Part shown: piece after piece, positions 1 to 12,134 of the stretch | Layout: every line of letters starts with the position of its first letter | Position numbering within the stretch: the first letter of the stretch is position 1 | DNA from: Corinectria fuckeliana | Lineage: Eukaryota; Ascomycota; Sordariomycetes; Hypocreales; Nectriaceae | DNA length: 64,000 nt | Direction of reading: 5' to 3' | Assembly: GCA_019137255.1 (NCBI GenBank) | Contig: WPDH01000266.1 | Span: 1-64,000, forward strand | Notes under the pieces: model-generated | Databases searched by the model: none | Told to the model about the DNA's origin: nothing | Seen by the model: the letters and a program-made list of their open reading frames with translations, nothing else | Program-made: the position numbers and the translations under genes

Positions 1-3000
1 TAAGCTTTTACTAGGTAATTCTATTAGCTAAAGTAATAATAAAAAACATACTTTTCACTATATTAAAAAACATATATATAGGTAGGTTAAATAGCTGCTT
101 TTCCTAAAGGTCTTTATATTATAAGTATAACTAAGATTCTACTAGGTAATTTAATTAAGCTAAGCTTTTACTAGGTAATAGTAATATTAAAAAAAATAGT
201 AAAAATTATATAAATAAGCTGCCTAGTAAAATAACCTGTTAGGTAGCTATAGTAGCTATAATAGTAGTTATAACTATAGCTATAATAGCTTAGGTAGATA
301 GCTACTTAAAACAGCTAGGTTTATAAAAGATAAGAAGAGAATTAAACTACTAAAATTATATATATTAACACTTTATAATCCTCCTCTATAGTAAGAAATA
401 CCTAACTACTAGTCTCTTAGCATCTAGGCTAATAGTAGGCTAACTAAGAGTATTAACAGTAGTGCTAAAGCTGCCACTAGGGCGATTAAGAGTAGGAATA
501 GTAGTATTAAGGCTGTTACTAAAGCTGCTGCTAAAGCTGCTACTATAGCTATAGTAGCTATATCTTATAATACTATTACTACTACTTTTAGCTCTCTTAA
601 TTTTATTACTAGGGTATTTAGCAGCTAACTTTTATAAGATCACTTCTAGCTGCTTACACCTGTTTTTACCTATGTTTTTCTACTTTTCCTCTTTAAGGCT
701 GTTAAGACCTATTTCAGGTTAGCTACTTCTTAAGCGCTAAAAATTTAGCTAGATAGTATAGTTAGAGGGCTTAAGTTAGTTAGGATAGTTAAGAAGGTAG
801 GGTTTTTAGAGTCTAGAATTATAATTAGCAAATTGTGAATTTTATTATATTTTTTAATAATAAGAGGGTTAGGTTTTAATTATATAGAGAGTATCACCTC
901 TTACTCTAGCTGCTAGCTTATATTAGCTGCTAGGATTATTAAAGGGCTAGAAATTAACATATAGTATTAGAATATAGCTACTAGTATTAATTAATAAGTT
1001 TAAGTAGTAAAAACAGCTCTCTCTCTATATAAGAAAGCAGCTTATAACTATAAGGTAATCCCTACTAGGCTTAGAAAGATCTCTTATATACTAGTAAGAT
1101 AGTCTTCTTAGTAAGTAACCTCTATATAAGATAAGCCTACTTATATATTAACTCTAAGGTATACTAACTAACCTAAAAAATCAGGCTGCTAAGTATAAGA
1201 ATCTTCTCTTAATATATATATTAAAATAATATTTGCTTTTAAAACTTAATATTATACTAATATTCTTAAATATATAATAATTTCTAAACCTGTTACTTAA
1301 GCTTATACAAATTGTAAAACCTATTTAATAATAGGATCTTAAGTTAACTATAAGAGCTTTTAGTGTGAGATATTAAGTGTTAGCTAAAATTCTAGCTCTA
1401 TTAGGTGTAAAAATAAGCAAATTAGAGCTACTTTAGGATATAAGTCACTTAGAGGTAGTAAATAATATCTAAATACTAACTTATTAGCTAAAATAATATA
1501 TAGAAAAAGTAAGAAAATAACAGACTTTCCTATAAGGTAAACTCTAAGTAGAAAAGCTATTAATTTAACTAGAAAAGCACTTTAGTGCTAGTATATATTA
1601 TTATAGCCCAGGCTTTAATAATACTATTAGCAGTCTTAGAATACTTATAAGATTATAATATAACACTTAGTATAGTAATTTACAGATTTAAGTATTATTA
1701 GGTAATCTAGTATATATCACTTATTACTAAAGCTACTACCTTCTTAATAGTAGTATTATCAGTTATATTAGAAAGAGACTATTATAGTTATAAAGCTGCT
1801 ATAGCTACTATATAAGTAATATCTTTCTTTATATACCCTATTAGCTTATATCTCTTAAGGCTACTTAGCTACTTCTTCTTAATATTAAGTATAATATTTT
1901 TTATAATATACTATAAGTAAATTTACTATTAAGCTGTATTAAAAATATTATCAGCTGTGTTCTTAAGAGCTATATTAAAATTAGTAATAATAATATTAGG
2001 GAAGAGAATCTTAGCTTTTAGAGTAATAAAGTATAGCTGTATTAATAGCTACTTATAGCTTAGGGTATCCTCTTAAGAGGTAAGCCTAAAAGCTATATTA
2101 AAGCTTATATATAAGACAGTTAAGACTATCACCTAAAAGAGAAAGAGGTTAAAATAGTTAACCTAATATATATTATTTATAAAAAGAAGCTCTAAGTTAT
2201 ACTTCTACTTTTATAAGATAGTATTATAAATCTAAAAAACCTAGGTTAATCTACCTTTATAGTTATAATTAACTATAAAGTGATAGATATTATTACTACT
2301 TAAGAGGACCTTAAGAAAAGCTTATATAAATATATAAGAACTATACCTTTTATAGTAGAGCTTCCTTCTAATAACCTTTACGTCTTACTTAATAATCTTA
2401 AGCATAAAGTATTTAAAAGAAATCTAATAGGTGATTTCCTAAGTAGTAATCTAGTAAGAGCTTAATTAGTTAGTAATAAGCTTTTTAAGCTCTTTAAGGC
2501 TAAATATAATATATATTTACTAGTATAGACTATATATAGTAAGGTGCTTATTATAGGGCTTATAGTTATACTTAAGGTGCTTAAAGCTTATAGAATAAGA
2601 TAATATAGCTAGATCTTAAGTAATCCTAGCAGACTAAGAGTATTTTATTTTCTTTATAGTTAAACTATATTTTTAGATACTAGCTATTAACTGTTTATAC
2701 TTATTATCTTAATTATATTCTACTTATATATAAAGTATCTAATTCTTTCTTAAAAAGCTATTATCTTTTCTTATATATAATTTAATAGTTCTAAAGCTAG
2801 CTTTAGCTTAAGCTAGCTAGAAGGCTAAATACGCTTTATTATATATTAAAAAAAACATAAAAAATAAGCTATTTATAATAGTAATATAAAGACTATTAGA
2901 AGGCTTATAATAGTAATAATTTAGTAGAAAGATAAGTAGAATTAAGCATAAAAAGGTAGTATTATATATATAAAGGTAAAAGAATTCTTATATACCTATA

Positions 3001-3190
3001 AGTATAAGTAATATATTATTATTATTAATAATAAGCATATATAAGAAAAGTAGAGCTTATATAAGTATTAATTTATTAAAAATTTATAAAAGTAAGATAC
3101 TAAGTTTTAATTTACTTACTTATATATAAAAGCAGAGTCTATTATTATTAATATATATAGCATAACAAAAAAAGTAGGTCTTTATTAATA
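1..3190. repeat. AT-rich RIP-like block, no genes
   Basis: More than 3 kb with no credible open reading frame on either strand. The sequence is built almost entirely from TA, AG, CT and GC steps (strings of TAGCTATA, CTTATA, AGCTGCT), while CA and TG dinucleotides are scarce. Loss of CpA/TpG with gain of TpA is the known footprint of fungal repeat-induced point mutation, so this is most likely one or more old transposons mutated beyond recognition. The block starts before the window and stops abruptly near 3190, where base composition returns to normal within about 50 bp. No terminal repeats or transposase motifs could be read. Confidence 0.8.
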
Positions 3191-3251
3191 GAAACTAGTG
3201 CTCTAGCTGAAGCTATTGTTAGGGGTGTTAGCAGAAGACTAAGAAGTAGGC

Positions 3252-3372
3252 GTGCACCTAATTTAGGTGGGACCGCACTTTCCCTGATTTAGCTAGGAGG
3301 TGTAGGTTATTCAAATAGAGGTGCGTCTAATTCCGTGGTCCGCGCACTCACACAGACAGACAGACAGACACA
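3252..3372. repeat. Boundary repeats beside the AT-rich block
   Basis: Two imperfect 27-bp direct repeats (3252-3278 and 3321-3347; 18 of 27 positions match by eye) lie just outside the AT-rich block. The first contains a near-perfect palindrome, CACCTAA-T-TTAGGTG. They are followed by a short (CAGA)n microsatellite at about 3352-3371. They may be the remnant of an element end, but no target-site duplication could be identified. Confidence 0.4.
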
Positions 3373-4708
3373 TGCACGCACTTACAGAGAAAGAAATGCA
3401 GAGGTGAATGGATTAATTATGCGCCCTCCTCCTGTTTGGCCCTTGTCGTCGTGCACTGTCCCGCCTCAGCCTGTCCCGTCCCATCTCATCCCGTCCTATG
3501 CCGTTCCTGTCTTGGTTGCCGTCCATCCGTCCAAGTGGATACTACCTATGTGTGGCCCACGTTGACTCTCCGAGCATGGATGGCAGGGCCGATCTTGCAT
3601 GCTGCCTCCCTCCTGTCGATCATCCCGGCTCGGCTGAGCAGACTGAGGTATGGAAGGTACGAGGCGTAGGTGCCTTGCACTGGCCGCCGGGCCACTGCAT
3701 TCGCTGCATTCACTGCAGCCCTTTTTGTGTGTGCCGCATTACAACGTCGTCCCAGTGGAGTGAGAGAGGCCTTTCAGGCCCGAGTACAAAAGAGGTCGGG
3801 CCTGCTCCTCCACTCTCCTCCTCCCTCCCCCTTCCCAGCACTGCTCAGGAATTCTTTCGCCTTTCTTCGCCAACTTTTTGTTCTTTCTGCTTCTGCCCCG
3901 GCGGCCAGCATACACTCCCTTTCCACCAACCTTCTTCTTCTTTACGTGCCAGAAAAGAACCGAAACCTCTTTTCTGTCCGTTTGTTCTCGGGGCTGGGTC
4001 TCGCATTCTTGACAACTGACAACCAACCAACCCATTCGTCTCCGAAACTTTGACAACCTCATTCTTCGCTTCTGTGCCAACCCTTCCCGATTCAGACCCA
4101 GGTCCATTGCATTGTTCGCACAATACCAAACCCAACTTGGGAAACACGCTAGTACCCGAGTACTCTGCACACACGCACACGCAACTCGCACACATTCTCT
4201 CTCTTGCCTCTCGGCTCTTGACTTTTGTTCTGCAGCTCTCGCTCTCTCGCTGTTCAGGCCTATTTGTCTCGCCTCGCATTCCTTGAGGGAAACCCGCACA
4301 AAGCAACACAATCCTTTTTGTTCCTGCGGAACACAATAACAGAACAATACCCACCCGTGACCACTCTATTCGCGTGCTGAACAACATTCACACGCCCCAC
4401 GGTGGCTCCGTTCATTCACTCGCAACTTAGAATTCGTTTAGCTGAACGCCAGCCGCTGCCACATTCTCTTTCCGAGCTGGGCTCGATATAAAAGTCTTCC
4501 TGATTCACCTGTGCAATCCGGGTTTTTCTTTCGACACAAACCAAACCAACTTCCCGCCCACTCAATCAACAACACTACAACAACTTGTTGACAGCAGTCT
4601 ACTTCTCTTCTTTCCAGATACCCTCATCATAACACTCCTCGACGGACGTGACGTGAACGAGTCTTTCTTCTTCTTTCAACCTTTCATCAACAGCCAAAAG
4701 CCATCACC
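3373..4708 (+). promoter_or_regulatory. Upstream region of the AA11 gene, with TATA box
   Basis: No gene was seen in this 1.3-kb stretch. It becomes strongly pyrimidine-rich toward its 3' end, as is common for leaders of well-expressed fungal genes. A clean TATA box (TATAAAA, 4487-4493) lies about 215 bp before the AA11 start codon, followed by CT-rich and CAA-rich sequence that probably forms the 5' leader. The open frames in the region overlap on both strands and have skewed low-complexity composition, so they are not called. Confidence 0.55.
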
Positions 4709-5986
4709 ATGAAGGTCTTTCAGTCCATCGCTCTCGCCTTCGGGTTCGCTGGTCTCGCCCAGGCACACATGGAGATGACCTTTCCCCCACCCTTCAAGTC
4801 AAAGTCCAACCCCTTTGCCGGCAGCGACGTCGACTACAGCATGACTGCTCCCCTTGACGCTAGCGGCGACAACTTCCCTTGCAAGGGCTACCAAAGCCTC
4901 CTCGGAACTGACGCCGGCAAGGCCACGGCCAGCTTCAAGCCTGGCGAGAAGTACAACATGACCATCACTGGAGGCGCCAACCACGGCGGCGGCAGCTGCC
5001 AGGCCTCGCTCTCCTTCGACAAGGGCACCACCTGGCAGGTCATCCACTCGTACATCGGCAACTGTCCCGCCGCTGGTACCTCGTCCTTCGACTTCACCAT
5101 CCCCAGCGACACTCCCGCCGGCGAGGCTGTCTTCGCCTGGACCTGGTTCAACAAGGTTGGCAACCGCGAGATGTACATGAACTGTGCCGCCGTCGACATC
5201 ACTGGCTCCTCCAGCAAGCGCGCTTCGGCCCTCAGCAACCTCCCTAGCATGTTCGTTGCCAACGTCGGCAACGGCTGCAGCACCAAGGAGTCCTCCGATC
5301 TGGCGTTCCCCGACCCTGGTAAGGAGGTTGACGACGACTCGACTAACACTTCCCCTCCCGTGGGCACCTGCGCCAGCGGCAGCGGTTCCAGCGGCGGCGA
5401 CGATGGCAGCAGCAACACCACTCCTGCTGCTGGCGCCTCCACCACTGCTGCGGCAACCTACAGCCAGCCAGCCGCGAGCAGCTCTGCCCCGGCCGATGGT
5501 GCTGCAACAAGCGTGTATGTATCGCCCTCAGCCTCTGCTTCAAGTGCCATGTCTAACGCTCCTGTCTCTAGCCCTGGAGGTGTCTTCATCACTGCTTCCG
5601 ACCCCGCCGACGGCACTGCCGCTCCCACGAGCGTTCCCGCTTCCACAGACATTGCCAGCACCTTGGTCACTGTCACCAAGAGCGCCGGAAACTCTGCCCC
5701 CGTTGCTTCTGCTACGGTTCCCGAGTCCGCTCCCGCTGCCACTCCCACTTCGGGCAGCGGCGGCGGCTCTAGCAGCGGCGGCCAGACGGCTGGTACAGCC
5801 TGCTCCACCGAGGGTGAGTGGAACTGCGTCGGCGGTACCCAATTCCAGCGTTGCGCCTCGGGCGTGTGGTCAGTCCTCATGGCTGTGGCCGACGGCACCA
5901 CCTGCCAGAGCGGCCAGAGCGATGCCCTCGCCATCAGTGGCAAGCGACGGGCCTTCCGCCGCTTCCGCGCCGAGGTCCGCGTCTAA
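4709..5986 (+). CDS. Secreted AA11-family lytic polysaccharide monooxygenase with X278 module
   Basis: Intronless, 425 aa. Residues 1-19 are a signal peptide; cleavage exposes His20 (HMEMTFPPPF), the N-terminal histidine that forms the copper histidine brace of LPMOs. The second brace histidine is His92 in GGANHGGGSC, and the NREMYMNCA stretch supplies the expected axial-site aromatic region. The catalytic domain covers about residues 20-220 and is followed by a Ser/Thr/Ala/Pro-rich linker of about 140 residues, probably O-glycosylated. A Cys-rich module near residues 360-405 (CSTEGEWNCVG...FQRCASG.W) resembles the X278 chitin-binding module often fused to AA11. Known AA11 enzymes cleave chitin oxidatively. 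The start has good context (CACCATGAAG). Likely role: remodelling own cell-wall chitin or attacking fungal or insect chitin. Confidence 0.88.
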   Translation: MKVFQSIALAFGFAGLAQAHMEMTFPPPFKSKSNPFAGSDVDYSMTAPLDASGDNFPCKGYQSLLGTDAGKATASFKPGEKYNMTITGGANHGGGSCQASLSFDKGTTWQVIHSYIGNCPAAGTSSFDFTIPSDTPAGEAVFAWTWFNKVGNREMYMNCAAVDITGSSSKRASALSNLPSMFVANVGNGCSTKESSDLAFPDPGKEVDDDSTNTSPPVGTCASGSGSSGGDDGSSNTTPAAGASTTAAATYSQPAASSSAPADGAATSVYVSPSASASSAMSNAPVSSPGGVFITASDPADGTAAPTSVPASTDIASTLVTVTKSAGNSAPVASATVPESAPAATPTSGSGGGSSSGGQTAGTACSTEGEWNCVGGTQFQRCASGVWSVLMAVADGTTCQSGQSDALAISGKRRAFRRFRAEVRV

Positions 5987-7732
5987 ACTCCGGATTCTGC
6001 TGGTCTTTGAGACAGGCTTATGAACAAAGGATGGGATTTCGGAATGGAGGCACTGGCCATTGGGAGTCAACGACCTTCATCCCAAAGTACATAAGTTTAT
6101 CTTTGATGGCAACGGTCTAGGGAAAACACCCCGGGGGATATCAGGAGTTTGATTTCTTTCTTTTGGCATTGTAAATGAGGACACGATCAGGGAGATACAC
6201 AAAGACTCATAGGAAATGAAGAACTTGACATGAAAAGCGTCCTGAGTAGAGACGCTTGTTTCTACAGTGCAAACGTGACGTGCTTGAACCTACCTACTGA
6301 CTGACGAGATAAAACTTGGAACAATGGATAGATTTAGTGCTAAGTGACATGCTTAGACCGACAGTAGCCAGTGAAAGCAATGACACCCCGAGTTCATGAT
6401 GGGCGCCTGGTTTGTCCAACCATGACTGAGCGACTGCCCGACTGACGTTATCATGGTGTAGGAAATACATGCAGAGCTGTAGTTGAAGCTGTAACTGCAA
6501 TGGCACGTGAGTCATCTCGGCATTGGTGGGTGACACAGACCCTCCGTTTTCTTTGAGCGTACGAAGTACAAATTGACAGACAAAGATCCAAGATGCCGTC
6601 AGACAATAACAGACAGAGAGTGGAACAAGGAACCAAGGGCGCAGAATGCAGAATGCTGCAAACGAGTAAGAAAGAGGCAGCCCACTCGTAAAGAGAAATA
6701 GTGAGAGAGAGAGCGAGAAAGAGACACGAAGTCTGTCAAGTGTGTAGGCCTACGTAGTCGCTGGCTGGGATGGGAACGAGGGGCGTCACTGTGGCTCATT
6801 TCTGACGCTACGACGACGGCACGACCGAAGCCGACAGTGCGGATACGGCCCAGACTCGCACCTGCGGGGCATTGGGCAGCCAAAAGACACACAGTGCGCA
6901 GACTGTACGCACGCTACTATCTAGCTTCTTACCTTGCCGACTTGTCCATGCACGGAACGCTGGTGAGGTGCTCGCTGGAAAGGGTTCCAAGGTTCCATCC
7001 AAGCCCATCCTTTGCAAGGTTCCACGCAAGTCATCAGCGGCGACTGCGGGGCTGTGCTGTGCTGTCTCTCCCCAACGAGGGCCCGACTCTGGAGCAGGAG
7101 GAGGCGCAAACGTATCCCGAAAGCGCCTAGCGTGCTTTCCCTGCCCCCTGTGGCCCTTGGCCGCTGCCCCTCCTTCTCTGAACCGTGGAGGGGGAGAGAG
7201 AGGCAGGAAGGAGGGCCGCAAGCGCTGGGCTAATCCGTCATTTGACCGCCGGCCGGCCGCGCGCCCAACACGGCTACAAGGGCTCTCTCACACGGCGGCT
7301 TTGGGTCTGGCGGTGTTCTTTCCCTTGGGCGGCGGGTGGGGGGGACTCTCCAATGGAATTCATAGGGAGGGGGGGGGGGGTTCTTGCTTCCAGCCCTCCA
7401 CCCATCTTAGCCTTCCTTATAACCTCCACCCAGCCCAGCAACGCGAACCACCTCACCTCATGACTGCAGCGATACTCGCTCTTTGACGGATCGTCCCCCG
7501 TCGACCCCCCTCCTCCTTTGTCTCTTCTTCTTGCCATCTTGAAACACCTCTCGTCTTGCCTCTTGCCTCTTGCTTGCGACGATCCCATCCGCATCGCGTC
7601 GCATCGCATTGCATCGCATCCCGCCCCTTCTCTCTCCAACTAGCAAACCTCCTCTCGCCCTCGCCCTCCAGCGCCGACGTCCAACCCCGCTCCCTCGTCC
7701 GGACCTTCGATCCCCCCAAGCTGCAAGCTGCC
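5987..7732. other. Intergenic region between AA11 and WW-domain genes
   Basis: This 1.7-kb stretch holds no frame with convincing coding character. It contains the AA11 3' region, a purine-rich tract near 6690-6730, and GC-rich then CT-rich sequence from about 7140 that is probably the promoter and leader of the WW-domain gene, including a G-run near 7371-7380. Several open frames of 60-200 codons overlap on both strands and share no recognisable domain. Confidence 0.5.
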
Positions 7733-9367
7733 ATGGCTGGACCTACGTCCCCCGCGGCCGCCGACGGTCCCACCTTCGGCCCCCCTCCGCTGCCCGCCGG
7801 CTGGATTGCTCAGTGGGATGGCTCCAGCAAGAAGTACTACTTCGTGCAGCTGTCTACTGGCGTCTCGCAGTGGGATACGCCTACCGAACCCGCTCAGACG
7901 GGCAATACTCCAGCCCAGGCCGTCGAGCATCCCTACGGCACCCCGCCCCAGCCCGAGCTCATCACCCATCCGGATGGCTCTCAGACAGTTCGCCATGCCG
8001 ACGGCACCATGGAGCCCATCTTGCCCGACGGGACAAGAGGCGCGGATGGTCCCACCGGGGATCGTGGTCTCGGGGTAAGTTATACCTTGCTTTGCCTTGG
8101 GAACCCTCAATGGTTGCGAGACCGGCTTTTGGCTGACGAATGCGGTTACGGATGTCACTATCTAGTCCATGGCCATGAACGCACTTCTCGGCGGTGGCAA
8201 GAGCTCAAGCCACAGCAGCAGCAACAACAACAACAACAACAACAACAACCCGTTGGGTAGCCTCGGCGGTCTAGCGAGCCAATTCCTCGGTGGTGGAGGT
8301 CATGGCAGTGGCGGCGGCAGTAGTGGCGGCGGCAAGAACTCGGCCGGCAAGCTCGTGGGACAGCTCGCATCCAGCTTCATGTCGTCGGCTTCGTCGACCT
8401 CAGGAAAACCCCCGTCCCAGCAGAACTACCATGACGGACAGTCCTCTGGTGGGTCGCATCATCAACAGGGTGGCCTGGCCGGCAACGTCATGGGCGGCGT
8501 TGCCCACATGTTTGGCGGCAAGCCTAGCAGTGGCGTATGTATAACCTGAGTCTCTCGAAACGGTTGTTGAAGACGGAATCAGACCTGACTGACTGGGTAC
8601 TGCAAATTTAGAACCAGAACTTCGGCTACTCCCACTCGGGCCAAGGCCAGAGCCAAGGCGGAAGCTACTCGGGCGAGGTTCCAACGTACCAGCCTCCAAG
8701 TTCCTCTGGGAAGCCCAACTCTACTCCCGCGAGTAAACCTCATTCATACGGCTCGCCCTCCCCGAATCAGCACCCCCAACAAGGCCAACACGGCCAACAG
8801 CACCAGCAACACACGCAGCATGGCTCCCACCCGCAGCAGCCCGTCTTGCACCAGTCTCACGGCTCCAACCCATCTTATGGCTCGAGCTCACCGTACGGTT
8901 CGAATGCGCAGTATGGTTCGCAAAACAACTCCTTCCCTCCTCCGCCAACTGGTGGTCCGCCCCAGCAACAATCTCAGCACATACAGTCTCAGCACATACA
9001 GCCTCAACACGGTCAGCCTCAACACGGTCAGCCTCAGCATGGCCAAGTCCAGCACGGCCACTATCCACCGCCCCCCCCAGGTCAGCCGCCCCAACATCAA
9101 TCATACGGCCAGTCTTACCCGCACAATTCGCCCCCTGTCGGTGGCCAAGGAGGCCATGACCAATATGGGCAACACCAACAATCCTTTGCCGCACCCCCTA
9201 CAGGAGGTGTTCAGCACTACCCCTCTCCTCCTAGTGGCGGGTACAATCCCTCGTATAACACCGGTCAACCTCAGTACGGTGGTCAACAGCACCACGGAGG
9301 AACCCCTCCCCAGATTCCACACGGAAGCTACCCTCAACAAGGCCAGCAATATGGCGCACCTTACTGA
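7733..9367 (+). CDS. WW-domain protein with long Gln/His/Pro/Gly-rich prion-like tail
   Basis: Three exons read continuously: 7733-8074, 8166-8534 and 8612-9367, giving about 488 aa; both introns are GT-AG and phase 0. Residues about 21-52 are a canonical WW domain (LPAGWIAQWD...KYYFV...SQWDTP) with both signature tryptophans, a fold that binds proline-rich ligands. The rest is low complexity: a Ser/Asn tract with nine consecutive Asn codons near 8222-8250, Gly/Ser-rich stretches, then a Q/H/P/G/Y-rich tail containing tandem QPQHG-type pentapeptides. Such composition suggests an intrinsically disordered, self-associating protein. The precise function is unknown; homologous WW plus Q-rich proteins are common in filamentous fungi. 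The start ATG was chosen because the frame upstream is untranslated-like and the WW domain follows closely. Confidence 0.8.
8971..9060 (+). repeat. 15-bp coding minisatellite (QPQHG repeats)
   Basis: About six tandem 15-bp units in exon 3 of the WW-domain gene encode QSQHI, QSQHI, QPQHG, QPQHG, QPQHG and QVQHG. Units differ by synonymous and non-synonymous changes, so this is an array with some age that could still vary in copy number between strains. Confidence 0.8.
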
Positions 9368-9740
9368 GCTCTGTGCGAAAGAGACCTAGCGAAGATTGCT
9401 CAAGTGACGTTTTCCTTGTTGTTTTTGCCGCGGCCCTCCAGCTAGAGATTGACTGGTAGGAGGCCATTTTAGCCAAGTGCTTCGGAGCCCGCTCAGATCG
9501 CAAAGTAAGCAATGGGCTGAAGGAAACAAAGTTAGGGAGGGCAGGACCGCCGGAACTCAACTGAGGGTTTAGACATGTCAGGACCTCAAAGGCTGAAATA
9601 ATAGTTCCGAAGAAGATAAATATGACGATGACGATGACGATGGTGACGATGGACATAGATAGTAGAATGCATCTATCGAACCCGCTTGCATTTGGGAATC
9701 CCGCCAATGACGGCTTGAGTATACGAAGAAGCCTTCATCT
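9368..9740. other. Convergent intergenic spacer
   Basis: The stretch lies between the WW-domain gene (plus) and the membrane-protein gene (minus) and probably holds both 3' untranslated regions. The only notable sequence is a GACGAT-type short repeat near 9622-9650. No additional gene was seen. Confidence 0.5.
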
Positions 9741-10541
9741 TTAGTTTTGCTTCTTTGTTGCAGTCTCGGCGGTGATAGCAATGGACTGCAGCTTGGAGGC
9801 AACGGACCGAGCCACGAACCAGGCGACCAGCCCCACAAGCACCAGGTATCCGACCGTGGGTATGAGAGAACGGGGGACGGCATTGTACAAGTATGGGTCC
9901 AAGATGAGATCGGCCAGGACTGGAGGAGGATTCTTCATGAGCACTGCATCGTCGGTGAAGTAATCGGCAGCCGCCCGCACCTGGAGCAGCAGAACAGAAG
10001 ATTCACGCTCTCCTTGTTCTTCTTGAGAGTCATGCAATTGTTCCTCACCACCTCCCGGGCTAAGTTGACGTGAATCGGCATACTCTGCGAGTGACTGGAT
10101 AAGCTCCGGAGTATCCCAAACGGTGTCCAGCTCGTGGACAGCCAACGCGAAGCCAGTCGGCTGCTTCAAGGTTATGTCAGATTAACAAACGCTCGAGAGG
10201 GCATACGATATAGGCATCGGTATACTTACAATGGCAGCCCAGCAAACACGAAACTCGTAGCGCTGGCCAGGGGTGAGACGATCTAGCAATAACCAAGTCG
10301 CCGCCCCGGTAGCCGCATTCCCAGATTCTGCAGGAAAGACACGGCTTAGGTTGGCCCGGATTGACCAGGCATCGGGGGTGAGGATATGGAGGTTGAGATC
10401 ATTGAGGGAGGGACCCCTTAGTGGGATGTTCACGGTGTCAGGGGCTGTGAAGATGACCTTTTCGGTGTTTGCGGCCACGGGTAGGATTGGGGCGAGGAGA
10501 AGGGCCAGAATGGGGAGGAGGGAAGCACGGAGTAGGGTCAT
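9741..10541 (-). CDS. Predicted type I membrane protein, function not recognised
   Basis: Two exons on the minus strand, 10541-10230 and 10163-9741, with a 66-bp GT-AG intron, give 244 aa. Residues 1-24 are a strong signal peptide (hydrophobic LLPILALLLAPILPVAA). A lumenal or extracellular portion follows with a beta-sandwich-like run ending in LTPGQRYEFRVCWAAI, reminiscent of the end of a fibronectin-type fold. Near the C-terminus is one transmembrane helix (about residues 204-225, VGYLVLVGLVAWFVA) and a short Lys-containing cytosolic tail ending KKQN. The order signal peptide, lumenal domain, single TM and short tail fits an ER or secretory-pathway type I protein. I recognise it as the kind of conserved fungal protein seen without a name, and do not assign a function. 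Confidence 0.75.
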
Positions 10542-12134
10542 GGTTGATAGGGTGATGGAGGCATCAATTTAGCTGCCTGCCAGCGTGTAAATGTAACGAT
10601 GGTGTTGAAGGAATACTATGTAGCCTGGAGGTTGTTAGTCTCAGGGTTTCGGACGAATAGGAACTTGGTTGTCGATGAGGTGTGGCGGTTGTGGGGATGG
10701 TCATGGTGGCGGCAGATTTTCGGGGGCAAGGGGACAGCTGTCAGAAGAGTGGAGAGCTTGGGGCAACAATGAGACGTTCAAGTTCGGCATTGCTTTGCAC
10801 TGTGCTGAGAACGGAGCATGCCAACATAAAAAGCGACTGCAACGTACGGACCGCGCACTGTACAGCGATAGACCCCCCGATAATAAGATAGAAGCCACAA
10901 CAACGACGGCGGCGCGGAAGCACGGGCGGATGGACAATGAGTTTGCCTTAGGCATGAGCTTGGCCAGCGATCCTGGAAATGTGGGCATGAGCTGGAGTGG
11001 CGATACATACGGATAAGTGGCCGCGAGATGCCAGTTTGAGCAAGGGTGAGGTTTAGTAATGAGTGGCCCATTTGCTGCCATGTGGGTAGGATTTCAGGAA
11101 AAAGGGTCTCGGGGACCAGGCGGAAATGCCAATGCTCAGCTTGATGATCTTCATGACGGCTGAGAAGGTAGTCGGTTTCGCTTATTGGTTACTAGTAAAT
11201 ATGGAAGATTAATTACTGGTTTTACTTTTGAGGCTTGATACAGAGGACCTTTAACACGTGGTCGTGATAACCGCCTTGGAGATAGACGTACTACGCGAGG
11301 TCAGGGAGGAAGGAAGGAAGTATTGAGGCCTCAGGACACCAGAGAGAATCTCGGTTGGGGTGGGACGCCATCACTGGCACTGTATTAGGCACCCGTATAC
11401 GTAGATAGATAGATAGTGCGTGGTGTTGTTTTGGGTCCGGATTTACCGCAGATACCTGTCATAGTATAATATCTGCCAAGAGAACAACTTGGCAAGCAAA
11501 CAGTCACTCGGCGAGAGTCGTCTGATAAACATGGATCGCCACCCAAAAAGGGATGAAGCCTGTGCCGTGGCCAAGGGGCAAACCCGGCCATAATTTGCGG
11601 ACGTGCTACTAGACGTATGGCACCCGCTTGTTGACTGGAGCGGTGAAGCGGACAGGAGCCACTTTCGCTCGGGGGGGCGACCAGCGGGGGGCTACCGAGA
11701 GCCAGTGGGAGCCGAGCAGAGCCAGCAGGGAGTCCACCGGAAAGCCAGCGTTTGAGCAGTGGCCAAGCAGTGGCCAACAGAGCATTTCGGGTGCAGAGGC
11801 CCGCCCAAAAGCTCGAGGCCCAGCGGCGCACCAGTGACCTGGCCGAACGCGCTTACCCGCTTCCAGTCACCCAGACACGCCCTCGAAATCAACAAATCCC
11901 AGGACGGGCAAGCCTCCCCTGTCTGCCAAATTTCCCCCACCTATTTTCTTTCCCCCCCCATCGCCAAACCAAACTCCACGCTTCGCTCACATCCTCCCGT
12001 TCCCGAGTCTCCGTTCTGTAAAAGCCTTGCCTGGCCTGTCTTGCCGCCTGTGTCTTTGCTGAGCTGCTCGTCAACTCCCTTCCCTCTCCATCCTCCCAAC
12101 ATCTAATTTTCATCACACCTACCTACCCGCAACC
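10542..12134. other. Intergenic region upstream of alpha-tubulin
   Basis: The region serves divergent promoters for the membrane-protein gene (minus) and alpha-tubulin (plus). It carries short GGAAGGAAGG and TAGATAGATAG microsatellites near 11309 and 11402, and a CT-rich leader from about 11930 to the tubulin start. Open frames near 11400-12100 overlap on both strands and show no recognisable domain. Confidence 0.5.

Noticed and set aside
3739..4387. Long minus-strand frames of about 180-200 codons upstream of AA11
   Set aside because: They lie antisense to a CT-rich leader with a TATA box on the plus strand, have skewed Arg/Glu/Lys composition and overlap frames on both strands.
6808..7486. 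Overlapping frames before the WW-domain gene
   Set aside because: They occur on both strands in GC-skewed low-complexity sequence with no domain; interpreted as promoter and leader.
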